The notes: generated by a model from the sequence alone, not told the origin. DNA of 64,000 bases from Desulfofarcimen acetoxidans DSM 771 (GCF_000024205.1 NC_013216.1:2542001-2606000); one strand, 5' to 3'; counted from the stretch's first letter, positions 28,675-37,960 are shown. Numbers and translations: made by a program.

Positions 28675-31089
28675 CTATCCCCGCAGTTCCGCTCCCAATT
28701 CTTTCTCTAGCGCACCGCGGATATTTTCCATTGTCTCATTTATCTCAGCATCGGTTAAGGTATGATCTTCCGCCTGTAAATTAAGAGCAAAAGCCAAGCT
28801 CTGGTAACCTTCCTTAACCTGCCCGCCACGGTAAACGTCAAAGAGCTTCACCGAGCGCAACAGCTTTCCACCGGTATTATGGATTACATGGAACAAAGCT
28901 TCAACTGCCAATGACTGCTTTACAACCACCGCCAAATCCCTGTCTACACCGGGATAACGAGGCAAAGCCTGGTATTTCTTAATCTTACCGGCAAGCATAA
29001 ATACTTCAGTTAAATTAATTTCGCAGGCTGTTACCCGCTCCGGTAAGTCATAATTCTCCAGAACATCAGGGTGAACCTCACCCAGTACACCTATTTGCCT
29101 GCCATCAAGCTGAATAACTGCTGTCCTGCCCGGATGATAGCCTGGAGCCTCTGACGTCACAAAAGCAATACCGGAAAGCCCAATGGTATCAAACATGGCC
29201 TCTAACACACCCTTAAGATAATAAAAATCCATTGGCACCGCTGGTTTATTCCAGGCAGAAGCCTGGTTTCCCATTGCTGCCGCGCCAAGCACCGGAATTT
29301 CATCCGGCAATTGACGGTCAGTGGGCAAAAAGCACCTGCCTGTTTCAAAAACAGCCCCGTTTTGTACACGGCGGTTATAATTGCGCTGCAAAACTTCCAG
29401 TAAATTAGGCAGCAGCGTGGTGCGCATGACCGATTGATCTTCACTGAGAGGATTTTTCACCTTTACTGCCCGGCGCAAGTCATTATCCTCTGCCAGACCC
29501 AGGGCATCAAACACATGCGGATTAACGAAGCTGTAGGTTATAACTTCTGTAAGCCCACAGGCAGCCAGTGTATCTTTGAGCCTGGTCTCTATCAACTGAA
29601 CCGGTGTTTTAGCTCCTCTGGTATTGTCACCCTGCATAAGAGTGGCAGGAATCCGGTTATAGCCGTACATCCTGGCCACCTCTTCTATTAAGTCAGCTTC
29701 TATGCTTACATCGTTGCGATGACTGGGCACAGTAACCAATAATTCATCCCCGTTATCCCTTACGTTAAAGTCCAAACTGCTTAAAACAGCAACAATTTGT
29801 TCTTTAGGCACTTCAACACCTAATATGCGGCTCACCCGTCCGGTACGCAGCAGCACGGTTTTCTCCAGCAGCACCTCAGGGTAATTGTCAACAGAGCCAG
29901 CCAGTACATCAGCAGCCCCCATTTCCTGCATCAGCTGGCAGGCCCGATCAGCTGCGCGCAGGCAGCCGTCCAAGTCAATTCCTTTTTCAAAGCGCAGCGA
30001 GGATTCCGAACGCAATCCGAGTTCCTTAGAGGTACGGCGCACACTAATAGGATTAAATTGCGCTGATTCCAGCAATACGGCAACAGTATTACCTGTCACC
30101 TCGGTGCGCAATCCCCCCATCACTCCTGCTACTGCTATCGCCCCGGTGGTATCGGCAATCACCAGCATATCCTGTTCCAGCTTGCGCTGGCTTCCGTCCA
30201 GAGTCATTATACTCTCACCGGCCGCAGCCCGGCGTACAATAATATGGTGATTCTCCAATGTGTCATAATCAAATGCGTGCATGGGTTGACCCAATTCCAG
30301 CATGACGTAGTTGGTCACATCCACAATATTGCTGATTGGTCTCACTCCGGCTGCCCTCAGTCTTTGCTGCATCCACCCCGGCGATGAACCAATCTTAACA
30401 TTAACCAAAACCCGTGCTGCATAACGCCGGCACAGAGAAGGAGCGGCAATGTCCACCCTGGCTTTTCCCGCAATAGCGTCCGGCAGTTCCTGCACAACCG
30501 GTTGAGGCACACGCAGCGTGTAGCCAAGCATAGCAGCCACCTCACGCGCTACACCAATCATCGAGAGGCAATCTCCCCTGTTTGGGGTCAGGTCAAGCTC
30601 CAAAATTGTATCATTTAAACCCAGTACTTCTTTTGCATCAACACCTATAGGAGTGTCTTCCGGTAAAATCATAACACCGGTTTGTTGTTCCGGAGGCAGG
30701 AACTTAGCATCCATGCCCAGTTCCTGGCCGGAACAAAGCATGCCATAAGACTCAACACCGCGCAGCTTTGATTTTTTAATTTTTAAACCACCTGCCAGAC
30801 TGGCTCCCACAACAGAGACAGGTACAATATGTCCTTCCCGGACATTTGTGGCACCGGTCACGATCTGCAAGGTTTCACTTCCGGTAGTTATAGAACAAAC
30901 AACCAGCTTATCGGCATTGGGATGTTTATCTATTTTCAGGATTTTACCGGTATAAACTTTTTCTATCCCTTCCCCCAGATACTCTACTTTCTCCACGGCA
31001 ACACCGGCCAGAGTCAAGCGATCTGCCAATTCCTGCGGAGGGATATCTATGTCAACATACTCTTTTAGCCAGTTATAAGATACAAGCAC
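28675..31089 (-). CDS. pheT: phenylalanyl-tRNA synthetase beta subunit
   Basis: PheT is the tRNA-binding and editing subunit of the alpha2-beta2 PheRS. The 804-residue length is typical. Domains in order: an EMAP-type tRNA-binding domain (about 40-150), B3/B4 editing, B5, catalytic-like core, and a C-terminal ferredoxin-fold anticodon-binding domain (YPGVDRDLAVVVKQSLAVE near 712). GTG at 31089 follows AGGGGG. It is co-transcribed with pheS, 36 nt downstream, under the Phe T-box. Confidence 0.97.
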   Translation of the reverse strand: MLVSYNWLKEYVDIDIPPQELADRLTLAGVAVEKVEYLGEGIEKVYTGKILKIDKHPNADKLVVCSITTGSETLQIVTGATNVREGHIVPVSVVGASLAGGLKIKKSKLRGVESYGMLCSGQELGMDAKFLPPEQQTGVMILPEDTPIGVDAKEVLGLNDTILELDLTPNRGDCLSMIGVAREVAAMLGYTLRVPQPVVQELPDAIAGKARVDIAAPSLCRRYAARVLVNVKIGSSPGWMQQRLRAAGVRPISNIVDVTNYVMLELGQPMHAFDYDTLENHHIIVRRAAAGESIMTLDGSQRKLEQDMLVIADTTGAIAVAGVMGGLRTEVTGNTVAVLLESAQFNPISVRRTSKELGLRSESSLRFEKGIDLDGCLRAADRACQLMQEMGAADVLAGSVDNYPEVLLEKTVLLRTGRVSRILGVEVPKEQIVAVLSSLDFNVRDNGDELLVTVPSHRNDVSIEADLIEEVARMYGYNRIPATLMQGDNTRGAKTPVQLIETRLKDTLAACGLTEVITYSFVNPHVFDALGLAEDNDLRRAVKVKNPLSEDQSVMRTTLLPNLLEVLQRNYNRRVQNGAVFETGRCFLPTDRQLPDEIPVLGAAAMGNQASAWNKPAVPMDFYYLKGVLEAMFDTIGLSGIAFVTSEAPGYHPGRTAVIQLDGRQIGVLGEVHPDVLENYDLPERVTACEINLTEVFMLAGKIKKYQALPRYPGVDRDLAVVVKQSLAVEALFHVIHNTGGKLLRSVKLFDVYRGGQVKEGYQSLAFALNLQAEDHTLTDAEINETMENIRGALEKELGAELRG

Positions 31090-31125
31090 TTAGCAATAAC
31101 CCCCTATCTTAAAATACCAGACTAA

Positions 31126-32148
31126 CTAAAACTGCCCCAAAAATCTTAAGTCGTTATCAAAAAGCAGGCGCAAATCATCAATACCGTATTTGAGCATAGC
31201 AATTCTTTCAACTCCCATGCCAAAGGCAAAACCGGTTACTTCCTCGGAATCATAACCGGACATTTCCAATACTCTGGGGTGCACCATACCTGAACCAAGC
31301 ACCTCCAGCCAGCCTGTGTGTGAGCAAACACGGCAACCTTTTCCACCACACATTACACAGGAAATATCAACCTCCGCACTGGGTTCTGTGAAGGGGAAAT
31401 AGCTGGGGCGGAAACGAGTTTTGGTCTGGTATCCAAACATCTCCTCAGCAAAAACCTGTAAGACGCCTTTTAAATCGCTGAAAGTAATTTTCTTGTCTAT
31501 AGCCAAACCCTCAATCTGGTGAAACATTGGTGAGTGTGTGGCATCATCGTCCCGCCGGTATACTTTGCCCGGAGCAATAATTTTTACCGGCAAGCCCGGC
31601 ACTGTTTTTTCCATAGTATGTACCTGTACAGGTGAGGTATGAGTGCGCAGCAACACTTCGTCAGTAATAAAAAAAGTATCCTGCATATCACGTGCCGGGT
31701 GATCCTTGGGCAGATTCAAAGCCTCAAAATTATAATAATCATGTTCAATCTCAGGTCCTTCAGCTATGGTAAAGCCCATACCCAGAAATATATTCTGTAT
31801 CTCCTCCGTAACTGTGGTTAACGGGTGTTTTTTACCCAGGATGACCGGCCTGCCCGGAAGAGTAATATCTATTTTTTCTGCCTTAATTTTAATTTGCTTT
31901 TCTATTGCTTTTAGCTTGTTAAGCCTGTTGCCCAATTCAACTTCTATTTGCTCTCTCACTTCATTGGCCACTTGACCGATTTTAGGACGTTCATCCGCTG
32001 AAAGTGAGCCCATTCCTCGCAAAACCTGAGTCAGCGAGCCTTTCTTACCCAGTACCCTGACTCTGATATCGTTTAACTGGCCCAAATTTTCTGCTGACTG
32101 AACAGCTGCAGCAGCTTCTTCAGCAATCTCCCGTAATTTTCTCTCCAT
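31126..32148 (-). CDS. pheS: phenylalanyl-tRNA synthetase alpha subunit
   Basis: PheS is the catalytic subunit of PheRS, a class II synthetase of 340 residues. The N-terminal coiled coil binds tRNA. Motif 2 is in the region [20 protein letters not shown] (near 200), and motif 3 is [18 protein letters not shown] near 310. Four cysteines in [12 protein letters not shown] near 270 may form a zinc site. ATG at 32148 is used since GGAGG lies 6 nt upstream; an ATG two codons earlier touches that site. A T-box leader with a UUC specifier precedes it. Confidence 0.97.
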   Translation of the reverse strand: MERKLREIAEEAAAAVQSAENLGQLNDIRVRVLGKKGSLTQVLRGMGSLSADERPKIGQVANEVREQIEVELGNRLNKLKAIEKQIKIKAEKIDITLPGRPVILGKKHPLTTVTEEIQNIFLGMGFTIAEGPEIEHDYYNFEALNLPKDHPARDMQDTFFITDEVLLRTHTSPVQVHTMEKTVPGLPVKIIAPGKVYRRDDDATHSPMFHQIEGLAIDKKITFSDLKGVLQVFAEEMFGYQTKTRFRPSYFPFTEPSAEVDISCVMCGGKGCRVCSHTGWLEVLGSGMVHPRVLEMSGYDSEEVTGFAFGMGVERIAMLKYGIDDLRLLFDNDLRFLGQF

Positions 32149-32173
32149 ACCCATCCTCCTTTACATTTATTTA

Positions 32174-32239
32174 TCAAGAAAGTCGCTTTAAACGACTTTC
32201 GAGCAGTCATAGGCACTCTATCATAAACATAGTTTCCCA
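32174..32239 (+). repeat. dispersed palindromic repeat, copy C (short form)
   Basis: CAAGAAAGTCGCTTTAAACG starts the strongest hairpin of the family (GAAAGTCG..CGACTTTC). CAGTCATAGGCACTC follows, then directly the end block ATCATAAACATAGTTTCCC. The middle part found in copies A, B and D is missing. It lies between the pheS T-box terminator and the pheS start, so its reverse complement is within the pheS mRNA leader. Confidence 0.7.
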
Positions 32240-32244
32240 AAGTA

Positions 32245-32520
32245 AAACAAAAATCCGCCCCATTAGGGACGGAAATATTCCGCGGTACCACCCTGTTTGT
32301 CTGCCTCAAGAATACCGGCAAACCACTTAAAAATCCAGGTATTAAAACCTTTCTCCCGATAACGGTGGAAAAAACCGGCTACACCTACTGGTATTTTACG
32401 TTCAGCTGCAGTTCAGGGGTGAAATTCAACAGGCAAAGTTCTTGAAAAGGCTTTCAGTCAATGACCTTTCCTCCCTGAATAACTTATTGACCTCTTACTC
32501 TTCCCCTTCATTACTGTTAA
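32245..32520 (-). promoter_or_regulatory. T-box leader of pheST (Phe, UUC specifier)
   Basis: On the minus strand the T-box sequence AGGGTGGTACCGCGG lies at 32294-32280. It is followed by the terminator CCGTCCC-TAAT-GGGGCGG with a T-run (32273-32245). Stem I begins near 32520 with GAAGGGGAAGAGTAAG. The specifier loop reads GAATTTCACC, placing UUC, a Phe codon, where uncharged tRNA-Phe would pair. Uncharged tRNA would stabilise the antiterminator and turn on pheS-pheT. Confidence 0.93.
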
Positions 32521-32573
32521 CCATATATTTATATTTAAATAAAGATACCAAATAACTTTCCCAAAGCCTGCAT

Positions 32574-32741
32574 CAAGACAAGGGAAGAAAGAAAATAATA
32601 CCGTAATGTACTAGTGAATGGCTAGTTTCCTGTACATTATGTAGGCAGTAACCGACCCGGTCGCCTCGAACAGCCTCCAAAAAAAATCGGCGGTTAAAAA
32701 CAACTTAACCACAACCTTTCCCTGATTCTTGGGGACCTTCA
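32574..32741 (-). ncRNA. candidate structured RNA with paired ends upstream of the pheS T-box
   Basis: The minus-strand transcript from the promoter at 32748-32776 runs about 200 nt before the T-box starts. Its 5' part (32731-32716) contains CAAGA and AGGGAA, which pair with TTCCCT and TCTTG at 32591-32574. Inside are a GGTTAA/TTAACC hairpin followed by eight T, an AGGC-ACCG/CGGT-GCCT hairpin, and a nested TAATGTAC..GTACATTA plus ACTAG..CTAGT stem. End pairing over about 160 nt resembles the shape of 6S RNA, but I cannot confirm a family. Confidence 0.45.
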
Positions 32742-32747
32742 AGGTTG

Positions 32748-32776
32748 ATTATAACATATGGTCAGAGTCATTACAA
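32748..32776 (-). promoter_or_regulatory. promoter of the pheS leader RNA
   Basis: On the minus strand TTGTAA (32776-32771), a 17-bp spacer and TATAAT (32753-32748) form a near-consensus sigma-A promoter. Transcription would start near 32741. Confidence 0.8.
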
Positions 32777-32800
32777 GAAAGATAACTTATTTTTCAGTAC

Positions 32801-33601
32801 TTAAACAGATCTTTGGCGGACAGCTTCATAAAGCATTATGGCTGCCGCTATAGCCGCATTCAGAGACTCGGCGTGACCCGGCATAGGAATATTGACGGGG
32901 ATTGCCGGCAGTCTTTTTAAGCCTTCACTTACACCGTTAGCTTCACTGCCCACCACAAGAGCTACCGGTCCGGTTAAATCTACCGAGTATACAGGTTGGC
33001 AATCCTGCGGCATACCAACTACCAACCTAATTCCTGCTTGTAATAACAACTCTGCCGCCTGAACCGGTTCACCGGCCATAATCACAGGCAAATGAAATAA
33101 AGAACCCATAGTAGCTCGCAGGGTTTTGGGATTATATAAATCCACTGTGCCTCTGCTCAAAATCACCGCGTCTACACCGGCAGCATCAGATGTTCTAATA
33201 ATTGTGCCCAGGTTGCCGGGATCTTGAATACCGTCCACTAAAACCAGCAACTGTTTTTTGACCCTGGTTAAAATCTCCTGTAAACCGGTTGGAACAGACT
33301 TGATCACAGCTACTACTCCCTGTGGGGTAGCTGTGTCAGATAAACTTTCCAATATTGGCTCAGTTACCTCCCAAAAGGGAACATTAGATTTATATATGCA
33401 TTCCAGCAATTCTTTCCCACGGTTGTTTTGAAAAAGTTTTGCCGAATATATTACTGCTTCGACAGACATGGCGGAGGCGAGCGCTTCCTCTACAAAACGC
33501 ACGCCTTCAATAATAAATTTCCCTTCTGTTTCACGAAAACGCCTTTTAGCCAAATGTTTCAGGTATCTTATTCTGGGGTTGTCCATACTGGTTATGAGCA
33601 T
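32801..33601 (-). CDS. TrmH/SpoU family RNA methyltransferase
   Basis: This SAM-dependent 2'-O-ribose methyltransferase has 266 residues. It has an N-terminal substrate-binding domain (MDNPRIRYLKHLAKRRFRET) and a SPOUT knot: LVDGIQDPGNLGTIIRTSDA near 132, VALVVGSEANGVSE near 213, and IPMPGHAESLNAAIAAAIML near 238. It is probably an rRNA 2'-O-methylase; the exact nucleotide is unknown. It is the YsgA/SpoU-like gene often found beside pheS in Firmicutes. It lies between rplT and the pheS promoter, on the same strand. Confidence 0.92.
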   Translation of the reverse strand: MLITSMDNPRIRYLKHLAKRRFRETEGKFIIEGVRFVEEALASAMSVEAVIYSAKLFQNNRGKELLECIYKSNVPFWEVTEPILESLSDTATPQGVVAVIKSVPTGLQEILTRVKKQLLVLVDGIQDPGNLGTIIRTSDAAGVDAVILSRGTVDLYNPKTLRATMGSLFHLPVIMAGEPVQAAELLLQAGIRLVVGMPQDCQPVYSVDLTGPVALVVGSEANGVSEGLKRLPAIPVNIPMPGHAESLNAAIAAAIMLYEAVRQRSV

Positions 33602-33717
33602 ATTAAAGTTAACTCTCTTTCAGGCCGCTTATACGATCAAAGCATGGCATAAGTACCGCAGCACCATATACCATGCTTATTGTTATTCGACCAGACCATA
33701 GCATGAGTCAATATAAA

Positions 33718-34074
33718 TCAACCAAGCTTACTTTTAGCTATTTGCACAAGTTGAACAAAACTCTGGTTGTCGTTAACGGCCAGTTCCGCCAACATCTTAC
33801 GGTTTACTTCCACACCTGCCTGCTTTAAACCGTTCATAAATTTATTGTAGGATAATCCGTTAGTTCTGGCAGCAGCATTAATCCTGGCAATCCAAAGTCT
33901 GCGAAAATCGCGTTTTCTGGCTTTACGGTCCCTATAGGCATAGGAAAGTGCCTTCATTACAGACTGGTTCGCTACCCTAAAAAGTTTACTTCTGGAACCA
34001 CGGTAACCCTTAGCTAACTTTAATATCTTCTTATGTCTTTTTCTTCTGGTAACACCGCTTTTAACACGTGACAT
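33718..34074 (-). CDS. rplT: 50S ribosomal protein L20
   Basis: L20 (118 residues) binds 23S rRNA early in assembly and, in Firmicutes, represses its own operon through the infC leader. The sequence is highly basic at the N-terminus ([20 protein letters not shown]) and has the L20 signature [20 protein letters not shown] near 59-78. ATG at 34074 follows AAGGAGG. It is the last gene of infC-rpmI-rplT. Confidence 0.98.
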   Translation of the reverse strand: MSRVKSGVTRRKRHKKILKLAKGYRGSRSKLFRVANQSVMKALSYAYRDRKARKRDFRRLWIARINAAARTNGLSYNKFMNGLKQAGVEVNRKMLAELAVNDNQSFVQLVQIAKSKLG

Positions 34075-34116
34075 GATTATTCCTCCTTAATAAACCCATA
34101 AGTTAAATCATCTATG

Positions 34117-34308
34117 CTAAGGGATTAACCTCATAATCCGCTTGGTATCAGGCTTACTCAATACATACTCCTTACGCAGCTTACGCTTGCGCTTGGCAGA
34201 TTTCTTACCCAAAATATGACTTTTAAAAGCGTGATTGCCCTTAATTTTTCCGTTAGCTGTTTTCTTAAAACGTTTAGCTGCCCCACGGTGGCTTTTAATT
34301 TTAGGCAA
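34117..34308 (-). CDS. rpmI: 50S ribosomal protein L35
   Basis: L35 is a 63-residue basic protein of the large subunit ([20 protein letters not shown]). The start codon is TTG at 34308, 7 nt after GAGGAGTG. It lies between infC (18-nt gap) and rplT (42-nt gap) in the usual infC operon. Confidence 0.97.
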   Translation of the reverse strand: MPKIKSHRGAAKRFKKTANGKIKGNHAFKSHILGKKSAKRKRKLRKEYVLSKPDTKRIMRLIP

Positions 34309-34326
34309 TAGAATACACTCCTCTCA

Positions 34327-34839
34327 CTATTCTTGTTTTGGTGCTAAAATCATTATCATGTTTTTTCCTTCGAGTTTTGGATGCCTTTCCACAGTAGCTA
34401 TGTCCTTAACCTGTTCGGCCATTTTAACCAGCAACTGTTGGCCTAAATTAGTATGCACAATTTCTCTACCGCGGAACATGATTGTTACCTTAACTTTATC
34501 CCCGTCCTTCAAGAAGCGGACAGCATTTTTAGCTTTAACTTCAAAATCATGTTCCTCAATATTGGGTCGCAATTTGACTTCCTTTACAGAAATTATACGT
34601 TGTTTCTTTCTGGTCTCTTTTTCCCGCTTGCTCTGCTCATACTTATACTTGCCGTAATCCATAATACGGCATACAGGTGGCTTGGCCTGTGGAGCTATTT
34701 CTACCAGTTCCAACTGCTTCTCTTCAGCCAGCCTCATAGCATCACGGGTAGCCATTATCCCTAACTGATTTCCATTGGCATCTACTACCCTAACTTCTCT
34801 TACCCGTATAGAATTGTTCACACGGAGTTCTTTCGAAAT
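34327..34839 (-). CDS. infC: translation initiation factor IF-3, AUU start
   Basis: IF-3 binds the 30S subunit and checks the start codon. Reading from ATT at 34839 gives (M/I)SKELRVNNSIRVREVRV, which matches the usual IF-3 N-terminus, for a total of 170 residues. GGGGGTGAT lies upstream at the right distance, and an in-frame stop closes the frame just before. A GTG at 34821 would cut off six conserved residues. AUU is the classic infC start that lets IF-3 limit its own synthesis. The C-terminal domain ends with KNMIMILAPKQE. Confidence 0.95.
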   Translation of the reverse strand: MSKELRVNNSIRVREVRVVDANGNQLGIMATRDAMRLAEEKQLELVEIAPQAKPPVCRIMDYGKYKYEQSKREKETRKKQRIISVKEVKLRPNIEEHDFEVKAKNAVRFLKDGDKVKVTIMFRGREIVHTNLGQQLLVKMAEQVKDIATVERHPKLEGKNMIMILAPKQE

Positions 34840-34992
34840 AGTATATCACCCCCATAAAAAATTAAAAAAGCAGGCAAAAGCCCGCTTAACAGACAAAAGT
34901 CCATATTTTTTAAAATACCTTAGTAACAGCTCAAGGCGTTTTAAGGTGAGAAGCGGCAACTTCTACTTTGTAAATTATGTTATTTATACATA
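34840..34992 (-). promoter_or_regulatory. infC operon leader with attenuator (L20-leader-like)
   Basis: The roughly 150-nt minus-strand leader ends in AAGCGGGC-TTTT-GCCTGC followed by six or more T (about 34885-34862), an intrinsic terminator just before the infC ribosome site. An upstream stem candidate includes GAAGTTGCCGCTTC. In Bacillus, L20 binding to such a leader causes early termination; the same control is inferred here. Confidence 0.65.
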
Positions 34993-34998
34993 TCATTC

Positions 34999-35027
34999 AT
35001 TTTAACATGTCATTTCTTACAAGTCAA
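34999..35027 (-). promoter_or_regulatory. promoter of infC-rpmI-rplT
   Basis: On the minus strand TTGACT (35027-35022), a 17-bp spacer and TAAAAT (35004-34999) lie just after the thrS stop codon. Transcription would start near 34992. Confidence 0.8.
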
Positions 35028-35045
35028 GCCATAAATTTAGATACT

Positions 35046-36950
35046 TCATTTTTTATCCCTTATTTCCTCTTGCAATTTATCAATGAAGTCCTCCAGCGTA
35101 CTTATTCCTAAATCACCCTGTGAGCGGTGGCGTATAGCTACCAATTCTTTTTCCAGCTCTTTATCACCTATTACCAGCATATAGGGTATTTTTTGGGTCT
35201 GTGCCTCACGTATTTTATATCCTATCTTTTCATTGCGTTGATCAAGCTCCACCCTTATACCGGTCTCTTTCAGTCTATCCACTACTCTTACAGCGTAATC
35301 TGACTGGCGATCAGTAATGGGCAATACCCTGACCTGAACGGGTGCCAACCAGGTCGGAAAAGCACCGGCAAAATGCTCGGTCAGAATACCTATAAAACGT
35401 TCGATGCTGCCGAAAACAACTCTGTGCAGCATTACCGGGCGGTGCTTTTGGCCATCTTCTCCCACATAGCTCAAATCGAATTTTTCCGGCATTAAAAAGT
35501 CCAATTGTATAGTCCCGCACTGCCAGGTACGTCCCAGACAATCTTCCAGATGAAAATCAATCTTCGGCCCGTAAAAGGCCCCATCGCCTTCATTAACCTT
35601 ATAGTCCAAACCTTTTGCTTCAATAGCCTCTTTTAAAGTATTGGTGGCCATATCCCAGACTTCATCAGATCCCATGGCTTTCTCCGGTTTAGTAGACAAC
35701 TCCACATGGTATTTGAAACCGAATATACTGTAGAAATCATCGACCAGATCAATAACTCCAATAATCTCGTCCTTAACCTGCCCCGGCAGCATAAAGATGT
35801 GCGCATCATCCTGAGTAAAGCACCTTACCCGCATTAAGCCGTGCAGCACACCAGACAGCTCATGGCGGTGAACCAAACCAAGTTCCCCCATCCTGATTGG
35901 GAACTCGCGATAACTGTGCAATTTAGATTTATAAATCAGCATACTTCCGGGACAGTTCATTGGTTTTACAGCAAAATCAAAATTGTCTATTTGGGTAAAA
36001 TACATATTCTCCTTGTAATGATCCCAGTGGCCGGACTGCTCCCAGAGAACTCTGTTCAGAATAATTGGGGTGCGTATCTCCTGGTAACCTCTTTTTTCAT
36101 GCTCCTGTCGCCAGAATTTTTCTAATTCATTGCGCAAAATCATACCCTTGGGATGAAAAAACGGGAACCCGGGACCTTCTTCCATTACACTGAATAATTC
36201 CAATTCAGCGCCCAGCTTACGGTGATCTCTGCGTTTAGCCTCTTCAATCCTGTTAATATGCTCATCCAGCAGAGCTTTTTTGGGAAATGAGGTACCGTAA
36301 AACCGCTGCAGCATTTTGTTCTTCTCGCTGCCTCGCCAGTAAGCACCGGCCAGACTCGTAAGTTTGACTGCCTTCAAGCTGCCTGTTGAGGGAACATGCG
36401 GACCTGCGCACAGATCACACCAGCCGCCTTGTTCATAGCAGGAAATTACAGCATCTCCCGGCAAGTCATTAATTAGCTCTACTTTATATTTTTCATCTAG
36501 GTCCGTAAATTTATCTATGGCCTCTGCGCGGGACAACTCAAAGCGTTTAAAGGGCTGGTTTTCTTTAATAATCTTATTCATCTCGGCTTCAATTTTCTCC
36601 ATATCAGCCGGGGTAAATTTATGTTCAGAATCGAAATCATAATAAAAACCATCTTTAATAGCCGGCCCAATGGCCAGTTTAGTTCCGGGAAACAGGCGTT
36701 GAACCGCCTGTGCCAACACATGCGAGCTGCTGTGGCGATAAATCTCCTGTCCTTCCGGGTCATTAAAAGTAAGAATTTCCAAAGAGACATTATCTTCAAG
36801 AGCAGTGCTTAAATCCACAGCTTTACCGTTTATTTTACCTGCTAAAGCTGACCTGGCCAAACCAGGGCTAATATCTTCAGCTACTTGTATAATCGTGATA
36901 CCTGGCTCATACTCCCTGGTTGAACCATCTTTCAGACTAACCTTAATCAT
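35046..36950 (-). CDS. thrS: threonyl-tRNA synthetase
   Basis: ThrS is a class II synthetase of 634 residues. Domains in order: TGS (1-60), the editing domain with HSSSHVLAQAVQRLFPG near 74 and the HxxxH and Cys sites, the catalytic core with zinc ligand region AVKPMNCPGSMLIYK near 330, RMGELGLVHRHELSG (motif 2 region), and a C-terminal anticodon-binding domain (PVQVRVLPITDRQSDYA). ATG at 36950 follows AGGAG at 8 nt. A membrane-protein gene 16 nt upstream separates it from the Thr T-box. Confidence 0.97.
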   Translation of the reverse strand: MIKVSLKDGSTREYEPGITIIQVAEDISPGLARSALAGKINGKAVDLSTALEDNVSLEILTFNDPEGQEIYRHSSSHVLAQAVQRLFPGTKLAIGPAIKDGFYYDFDSEHKFTPADMEKIEAEMNKIIKENQPFKRFELSRAEAIDKFTDLDEKYKVELINDLPGDAVISCYEQGGWCDLCAGPHVPSTGSLKAVKLTSLAGAYWRGSEKNKMLQRFYGTSFPKKALLDEHINRIEEAKRRDHRKLGAELELFSVMEEGPGFPFFHPKGMILRNELEKFWRQEHEKRGYQEIRTPIILNRVLWEQSGHWDHYKENMYFTQIDNFDFAVKPMNCPGSMLIYKSKLHSYREFPIRMGELGLVHRHELSGVLHGLMRVRCFTQDDAHIFMLPGQVKDEIIGVIDLVDDFYSIFGFKYHVELSTKPEKAMGSDEVWDMATNTLKEAIEAKGLDYKVNEGDGAFYGPKIDFHLEDCLGRTWQCGTIQLDFLMPEKFDLSYVGEDGQKHRPVMLHRVVFGSIERFIGILTEHFAGAFPTWLAPVQVRVLPITDRQSDYAVRVVDRLKETGIRVELDQRNEKIGYKIREAQTQKIPYMLVIGDKELEKELVAIRHRSQGDLGISTLEDFIDKLQEEIRDKK

Positions 36951-36966
36951 CTCACCTGCTCCTTTA

Positions 36967-37629
36967 CTATTTAAAGTATTCTATTAAAAACAAAATTATT
37001 GAACCTGCTGCAACCGGTATTAAAGCTATTAACAACCACATATAACGGTTGCCGCTAACTTTCCCGGTACCTTTTTTCAAACCCAAAAACAATTTAAGTT
37101 CATTTTCCAGCTTCAAATCAGGTGCTCTTAAAACCAAAGCAGCAGTCAAAAGCTTGATTTGTTTTTCATCTAAAAGACGGGTTGCAAAAACTCTGCTATT
37201 ACCGGCACCCTCCAATACAGCCTGTTCAGCCGTACAATTATCCAACATATCAGAGCCACTGATTAAAGCCGGCAATTCATTATCCTGGTTATTCTTTAAA
37301 ACGATACCATACTGGGGAGGTTTTTGCTCGGGACGGTAGAAAACCAAGCGCATATCACTATACGGCAGAAAAAAACTTAATACTTCCGGCTTAAACTGGC
37401 TGCTGTTCCAGTATAATTGACGAACAGCCATACCATTGCTCTGAAGTTCCAGCCGAAAAACCAAATAACGCCAGAGTACAACCACAGCCACCAGCATGCT
37501 TAAAAAACCGGCCAAGGAATTCAAGGTCGATTTTAACAGGCTGTTATCCAAAAAAGCTATGCCGGATAGAGCCAGACCAGTCACAAAAAATAAGGCAAAG
37601 TAGAGCAATTCAAACTTAGATGCCCTCAT
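36967..37629 (-). CDS. membrane protein of unknown function in the thrS T-box operon
   Basis: This 220-residue protein has two N-terminal transmembrane segments (LLYFALFFVTGLALSGIAFL, then LSMLVAVVVLWRYLVF), a soluble middle domain of about 120 residues, and one C-terminal helix (LLIALIPVAAGSIILFLIEY). I do not recognise the family. TTGGAGGG is 5 nt before ATG at 37629. It lies between the Thr T-box and thrS with only a 16-nt gap to thrS, so it should be induced on threonine starvation. A part in threonine handling is possible but not shown by sequence. Confidence 0.65.
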   Translation of the reverse strand: MRASKFELLYFALFFVTGLALSGIAFLDNSLLKSTLNSLAGFLSMLVAVVVLWRYLVFRLELQSNGMAVRQLYWNSSQFKPEVLSFFLPYSDMRLVFYRPEQKPPQYGIVLKNNQDNELPALISGSDMLDNCTAEQAVLEGAGNSRVFATRLLDEKQIKLLTAALVLRAPDLKLENELKLFLGLKKGTGKVSGNRYMWLLIALIPVAAGSIILFLIEYFK

Positions 37630-37642
37630 ATAAATCCCTCCA

Positions 37643-37914
37643 AAATAAGAAAACCGTCCCTGAGAATAGGGACGGTCTTATTCCGTGGTTCCACCCAAAT
37701 TAGGAAATAAAATTTCCTCACTTCAGAGCAATTAACGTTTGCCGCCGGCTAAGCTTACTGATCTATAATCCCCTGAGGATTAAAATTTTCGGCTATGCAG
37801 TTCAAGGGTGGTTTTTAACCTGCCTTCTTTTAAAGACGCTTTCAACCAAGGCGGCTTCTCTCTGTAAACAGTACAGGTTTACTCTTCCCTATCATCACTT
37901 GTGAATATAATTTT
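37643..37914 (-). promoter_or_regulatory. T-box leader (Thr, ACC specifier)
   Basis: On the minus strand the T-box sequence GGGTGGAACCACGG lies at about 37695-37682. It precedes the terminator ACCGTCCCT..AGGGACGGT with TTTTCTTATTTT (37673-37645). The stem I start GGGAAGAGTAAAC is near 37890. The specifier loop reads TTAAAAACCACCCTTGAACTG, which presents ACC, a Thr codon. It controls the downstream membrane-protein gene and thrS. Confidence 0.93.
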
Positions 37915-37920
37915 GCCTGT

Positions 37921-37949
37921 ATTATAAATAATATTTTACATTTTGTCAA
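37921..37949 (-). promoter_or_regulatory. consensus promoter of the thrS T-box transcript
   Basis: On the minus strand TTGACA (37949-37944), a 17-bp spacer and TATAAT (37926-37921) are both perfect consensus hexamers. Transcription would begin near 37914, at the T-box. Confidence 0.9.
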
Positions 37950-37960
37950 TGTCTCAATTG

